Below, piece after piece: positions 62,610-64,000 of a stretch of 64,000 nt of DNA; the stretch's first letter is position 1, and every line of letters starts with the position of its first letter. The stretch covers positions 1,922,001 through 1,986,000 of the forward strand of contig NC_021658.1 in NCBI RefSeq assembly GCF_000418325.1, given 5' to 3'. A model generated the notes under the pieces. That model did not search any database. It was not told where the DNA came from and worked only from the letters and a program-made list of their open reading frames with translations. The translations under genes were made by a program, and so were the position numbers. The DNA is from Sorangium cellulosum So0157-2 (GTDB lineage: Bacteria > Myxococcota_A > Polyangia > Polyangiales > Polyangiaceae).

Positions 62610-64000
62610 ATGGAGCGCGCGATTCAGCGACCGGCAGGTCCCAAGGCTTCGAGCACCGATCCGTTGATCGGTAAGGTCGTGGCCGGCCGGTACCGGCTCG
62701 AGGCACGGCTTGGCGAAGGCGGCATGGGCGTCGTTTACCGCGCCCGTCACGTGCTGATCGACCGGGTCGTCGCCCTGAAGCTCATCCGGCCCGATCTCCG
62801 CGGAGAGACCCATCTCCGCGCGTGGATGCTGCGCGAGGCGCGCGCCGCAAACCGCGTTGATCACGCCCACATCATCGATATCCACGACATCGGCGAGACC
62901 GAGGAGGGCGAGCTCTACCTCGTCATGGAGTACCTCGTCGGCACGCCGCTCTCGGCGGAGCTCGCGCGCGGCCCGATGCCGATCGCGCGGTCGGTGGACA
63001 TCCTCGAGCAGATGTGCGCCGCGCTCGCGCGCGCCCACGACCTCGGCGTCGTGCACCGCGATCTCAAGAGCGACAACATCCTGCTCACCCACCGCGGCGG
63101 CCGGAAGGACTTCGTCAAGATCCTCGACTTCGGCCTCGCCGCCATCGCGCGCGACCCGCGCCTCGCCCCGAAGGGCGCGGTGTTCGGGACGCCCGAGTAC
63201 ATGTCGCCCGAGCAGGCCCGCGGCGAGGAGGCGACGGCGCAGTCGGACCTCTACGCGCTCGGCGTGCTCTTCTTCGAGATGCTCACCGGGCAGCTCCCCT
63301 TCCGCGCGAACGACCGCGACACCCTGCTGGAGATGCAGCGGACCCACGCGCCGCCGCGCCCCCGCTCGATCCGCCCCGACGCGCATTCGCAGGGCGAGGC
63401 GATCGTGCTGCGCCTGCTCGAGAAGGACATCCGCAAGCGCTACCGCGACGCCCACCACCTCCAGGAGGAGCTGAAGGCGCTCCAGCGCGGGCTCCCGGCC
63501 CACGCGTGGGAGGTCGAGGGCGGCGACGGCGTCCCGGTGCCCCCGCCGCCGCCGCCGCCGCAGAGCGCCGGCGTCATCGAGTGGGCGAGCCGCGCGGCCC
63601 TCTTCTCGCGCATGGTCTCCCGCGCCTACCCGTCCGGGCAGGTGCCGCAGGAGGTCCAGAACGGCCTCGCGCAGGCCTGGGACCTCGCCGCGCGCGCCAA
63701 CAAGCTCGAGGGCGAGGTCGCGAGCCTCACCCGCAAGCTCGAGGCGCTCGAGCGCCGCGGCCGCGCGCTGCGCGCCGAGATCGGCCGCAAGGTCGAGGAG
63801 CTCGCGCACGAGGAGTCGCGCGTGATGCGCGAGGCGATGGCCGACGGCGAGGACGTCGAGAAGGTCCGCGTCGAGCTCGCCGCCGCCGAGAAGCTCGCGC
63901 TGTCCGCCCGCCAGCTCGCGGACGCGGCGGCCCGCCAGGGCAACCACGATCCGCTCGTCTACGAGCGCGCGGGCGCCGCCGGCGCGACCGCGCAGGCGAA
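62610..64000 (+). CDS. Ser/Thr protein kinase (Pkn type), cut by window end
   Basis: At least 463 codons remain open at the window edge. The kinase domain has a Gly loop LGEGGMGVVYRA, the Lys in VVALKLIRPD, the catalytic loop VVHRDLKSDNILLT, DFGLAAIA and GTPEYMSPEQARGE. A Pro linker (PVPPPPPPPQ) and a long charged coiled coil (LEGEVASLTRKLEALERRGR onward) follow. The ATG at 62610 is preceded by GAGGAG and GAAGG. It follows the histidine kinase in the same direction after 206 bases, possibly as a signalling pair. Confidence 0.9.
   Translation, partial: MERAIQRPAGPKASSTDPLIGKVVAGRYRLEARLGEGGMGVVYRARHVLIDRVVALKLIRPDLRGETHLRAWMLREARAANRVDHAHIIDIHDIGETEEGELYLVMEYLVGTPLSAELARGPMPIARSVDILEQMCAALARAHDLGVVHRDLKSDNILLTHRGGRKDFVKILDFGLAAIARDPRLAPKGAVFGTPEYMSPEQARGEEATAQSDLYALGVLFFEMLTGQLPFRANDRDTLLEMQRTHAPPRPRSIRPDAHSQGEAIVLRLLEKDIRKRYRDAHHLQEELKALQRGLPAHAWEVEGGDGVPVPPPPPPPQSAGVIEWASRAALFSRMVSRAYPSGQVPQEVQNGLAQAWDLAARANKLEGEVASLTRKLEALERRGRALRAEIGRKVEELAHEESRVMREAMADGEDVEKVRVELAAAEKLALSARQLADAAARQGNHDPLVYERAGAAGATAQA

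Noticed and set aside
59689..62706. 1005-codon minus-strand frame
   Set aside because: Exactly antisense to the histidine kinase, composed of Gly/Arg/Glu/Ala repeats with no motif.

Overview
The window is high-GC DNA, with strong G/C third-position bias and long spurious open frames opposite most genes. It is probably a myxobacterium of the Sorangium/Polyangium group. That placement is an inference from gene content: a Pkn-type Ser/Thr kinase, many secreted lipoproteins of unknown function, a DUF1592/DUF1552 pair, a bacterial serpin, one-component regulators and decayed transposon fragments. No rRNA, tRNA or CRISPR array was seen.

Layout. 1-1.5 kb has no supported gene. 1.5-5.4 kb carries four exported orphan proteins on the + strand. 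6.6-20.6 kb is a twelve-gene minus-strand operon for an acylated surface glycan. It holds an MBOAT O-acyltransferase, two AlgX/AlgJ-type SGNH proteins, an SGNH esterase lipoprotein, an ArnA-like UDP-sugar decarboxylase, a polyprenyl-phosphate glycosyltransferase, a GT-C-like membrane protein with TPRs, and an outer-membrane barrel. 21.0-22.3 kb is an IS3-family element with a substituted catalytic Asp. Next to it lies the frameshifted tail of a DUF1592-type gene, then an intact DUF1552 gene and an aromatic-ring monooxygenase.

26-32.4 kb is a decaying accessory stretch with several broken genes (repeat lipoprotein, cupin, DUF488 fragments, a zinc-ribbon protein). Intact genes are mixed in: an AhpD-like protein, an ArsR-AHSA1 pair, and a LysR/cupin divergent pair. 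32.5-43.9 kb holds a PAS-STAS protein, carotenoid oxygenase, glutamate dehydrogenase, a lipoprotein, a membrane-anchored FAD oxidase, a GH10 xylanase fragment, a serpin lipoprotein and an SDR. 44-49 kb is rich in one-component regulators (TetR, GlxA-type AraC, LysR), each divergent from its likely target with palindromic sites between them. 49-54.4 kb has a Cys-rich lipoprotein, typA, and a cobalamin riboswitch driving a TonB-dependent receptor that contains a perfect 6 x 15 bp tandem repeat.

The most unusual locus is 54.5-58.0 kb. A 955-residue protein fuses a type I methylase-like domain, whose NPP(F/Y) catalytic motif reads VPPV, to an OLD/RecF-like ABC ATPase. Nine bases downstream is a DUF4276/TOPRIM-like protein. 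This looks like a split OLD-type nuclease with a catalytically dead methylase as its DNA-recognition module, and it is my best candidate for an undescribed defence system. The window closes with a lipoprotein, a MerR regulator divergent from a large membrane histidine kinase, and a Ser/Thr kinase cut by the window edge.
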